Below are positions 5,648 through 6,720 of a DNA stretch of 6,720 bases, piece after piece. The stretch covers positions 1-6,720 of the forward strand of contig CAJJNI010000138.1 of the NCBI GenBank assembly GCA_905193085.1, given 5' to 3'. Made by a program: the position numbers and the translations under genes. This DNA comes from an uncultured Lachnospiraceae bacterium. GTDB taxonomy: Bacteria > Bacillota > Clostridia > Lachnospirales > Lachnospiraceae. The notes beneath the pieces were generated by a model. The model did not search any database. It had not been told where the DNA came from and saw only the letters and a program-made list of their open reading frames with translations. How positions within the stretch are numbered: position 1 is the stretch's first letter; each line of letters starts with the position of its first letter.

Positions 5648-6720
5648 ATGGAAAGAGAAAAGTTTGGAAGTCGTCTGGGCTTTATTTTAATAAGTGCAGG
5701 CTGTGCAATTGGAATCGGTAATGTATGGAGGTTTCCATATGTAGCCGGTTATTATGGTGGAGGTTTTTTCGTATTATTTTATTTATTGTTTCTTGTAATA
5801 CTCGGTGTTCCGGTGCTTTCAATGGAGCTTGCAGTCGGAAGAGCAGGAAGGGCAAGTATAGCAAAAGCATATAATAATCTTGAAAAACCGGGACAAAAAT
5901 GGCATATTCATGGTGTAGTCGGTCTGATTGGAAATTATCTGTTATTATTTTTCTACACAACTGTAGCAGGCTGGATGCTCGGATATTTTCTTAAATACAT
6001 ATCAGGCGGCATGAATAAAGTTTCTGATTCGGGAAAATTATTTTCACAGGTGCTTGAAAACCCTTCACAGATGATAGTATGGATGCTGATTGTTGTTGTA
6101 TTATCTGTACTTGTATGTAGTCTTGGATTGAAAAATGGCGTTGAGAGAATTACAAAATGGATGATGCTTATTTTACTTGGCCTTATTTTAGTTCTTGCAA
6201 TACATAGTTTTACACTTGATAAAGCGGGAGAAGGAATAGCATATTTCCTTATACCTAATATTGAGCGTGTAAAAGAAACCGGATTCTGGAACATGGTAAT
6301 TGCGGCGATGAACCAGAGCTTCTTTACATTAAGTCTGGGAATTGGAGCAATGCTTATTTTTGGAAGTTACATAGAAAAAGACAGAAGTCTTTTAAGTGAA
6401 AGTATACAGATTACTATTCTTGATACATTTGTTGCAGTAATGTCAGGTTTTATTATTTTTCCTGCATGTTTTTCATTTGATATTCCGACTGACAGCGGTC
6501 CGAGTCTTATATTTATAACACTGCCAAAAGTTTTTGAAAATATGGCAGGCGGACAGATATGGGGAACATTATTCTTCTTATTTATGACATTTGCTGCATT
6601 GTCAACAGTTATTGCAGTTTTGGAGAATATCCTTGCTTGTAATATGGAATTATTTAATATAAGCAGAATGAGAGCAAGTATTATCAATTTTATCGTGCTT
6701 GCAGTTGGAAGTCTTCCTTG
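5648..6720 (+). CDS. Sodium-dependent amino-acid transporter, NSS (LeuT) family, 3'-truncated by the window edge
   Basis: The frame is open from ATG 5648 to the edge (357 codons); family members usually have about 440-510 residues. AAGGTG at 5631-5636, inside the end of the previous gene, serves as ribosome-binding site. TM1 has the NSS signature SAGCAIGIGNVWRFPY (16-31). Alignment by eye with LeuT gives Na1/Na2 ligands Gly18, Ala20, Ile21 and Asn25, the extracellular-gate Arg28, and Tyr103 for the substrate-binding Tyr108. The unwound TM6 motif FFTLSLGIG (225-233) has Thr227 for Thr254 and Ile232 for LeuT Phe259. TM8 AALST (316-320) supplies the other Na2 ligands. Asp259 falls where LeuT has Asn286, and the LeuT Glu290 position is Ala; an acidic residue in this region is linked to chloride independence in bacterial NSS proteins such as Tyt1. 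The substrate is probably a neutral amino acid; the sequence does not decide which. Confidence 0.93.
   Translation, partial: MEREKFGSRLGFILISAGCAIGIGNVWRFPYVAGYYGGGFFVLFYLLFLVILGVPVLSMELAVGRAGRASIAKAYNNLEKPGQKWHIHGVVGLIGNYLLLFFYTTVAGWMLGYFLKYISGGMNKVSDSGKLFSQVLENPSQMIVWMLIVVVLSVLVCSLGLKNGVERITKWMMLILLGLILVLAIHSFTLDKAGEGIAYFLIPNIERVKETGFWNMVIAAMNQSFFTLSLGIGAMLIFGSYIEKDRSLLSESIQITILDTFVAVMSGFIIFPACFSFDIPTDSGPSLIFITLPKVFENMAGGQIWGTLFFLFMTFAALSTVIAVLENILACNMELFNISRMRASIINFIVLAVGSLP

Noticed and set aside
5682..6687. Three open frames on the minus strand (5682-5960, 5953-6294, 6367-6687)
   Set aside because: They are antisense shadows of the NSS transporter, which reads openly on the + strand from 5648 to the edge with clear family motifs. 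Their products have no recognisable features and no convincing ribosome-binding sites.
1..6720. CRISPR arrays, tRNA/rRNA genes, insertion sequences or prophage genes
   Set aside because: No regularly spaced repeats, RNA-gene signatures, transposase motifs or terminal inverted repeats were seen. Intergenic gaps are all about 100 bp or less.

Overview
This is an AT-rich, gene-dense window with every recognisable gene on the + strand. The short ribosome-binding sites, the TTG start, the consensus sigma-A promoter and the protein families all suggest a Firmicute, most likely a Clostridia/Lachnospiraceae-type gut anaerobe. The family placement is an inference from codon and protein style, not from a marker gene.

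Layout. (1) 1-1067 is the 3' part of hflX, a ribosome-associated GTPase. (2) A 100-bp gap carries a perfect TTGACA-N17-TATAAT promoter, which drives a purine-salvage operon: xpt (xanthine phosphoribosyltransferase, 1168-1749) and pbuX (xanthine permease of the NCS2/NAT family, 1770-3164). Unlike the Bacillus subtilis xpt-pbuX operon, the leader is only about 40 nt, so there is no room for a guanine riboswitch. Two short dyads lie around the promoter instead. (3) 3174-3220 holds a long-loop terminator-like hairpin that ends just before the next ribosome-binding site. (4) 3237-4202 encodes a TAXI-type solute-binding lipoprotein. The gene beside it is not a TRAP transporter membrane subunit but gltS (4218-5405), a sodium/glutamate symporter. 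(5) 5453-5644 encodes an unrecognised hydrophilic 63-residue protein with two copies of an A-[VI]-P-E-I-H motif. It sits three bases ahead of a sodium-dependent amino-acid transporter of the NSS (LeuT) family, which starts at 5648 and runs off the right edge.

How the genes fit together. xpt and pbuX import xanthine and convert it to XMP. The second block looks like an amino-acid uptake cluster: an external binding protein that may capture glutamate, a Na+/glutamate carrier, and a second Na+-coupled amino-acid carrier with a small companion protein. The two most unusual points are the orphan TAXI protein paired with GltS, which could be a binding-protein-assisted secondary transporter outside the TRAP family, and the tandem-motif small protein coupled to the NSS transporter. 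Neither function is shown by the sequence alone.
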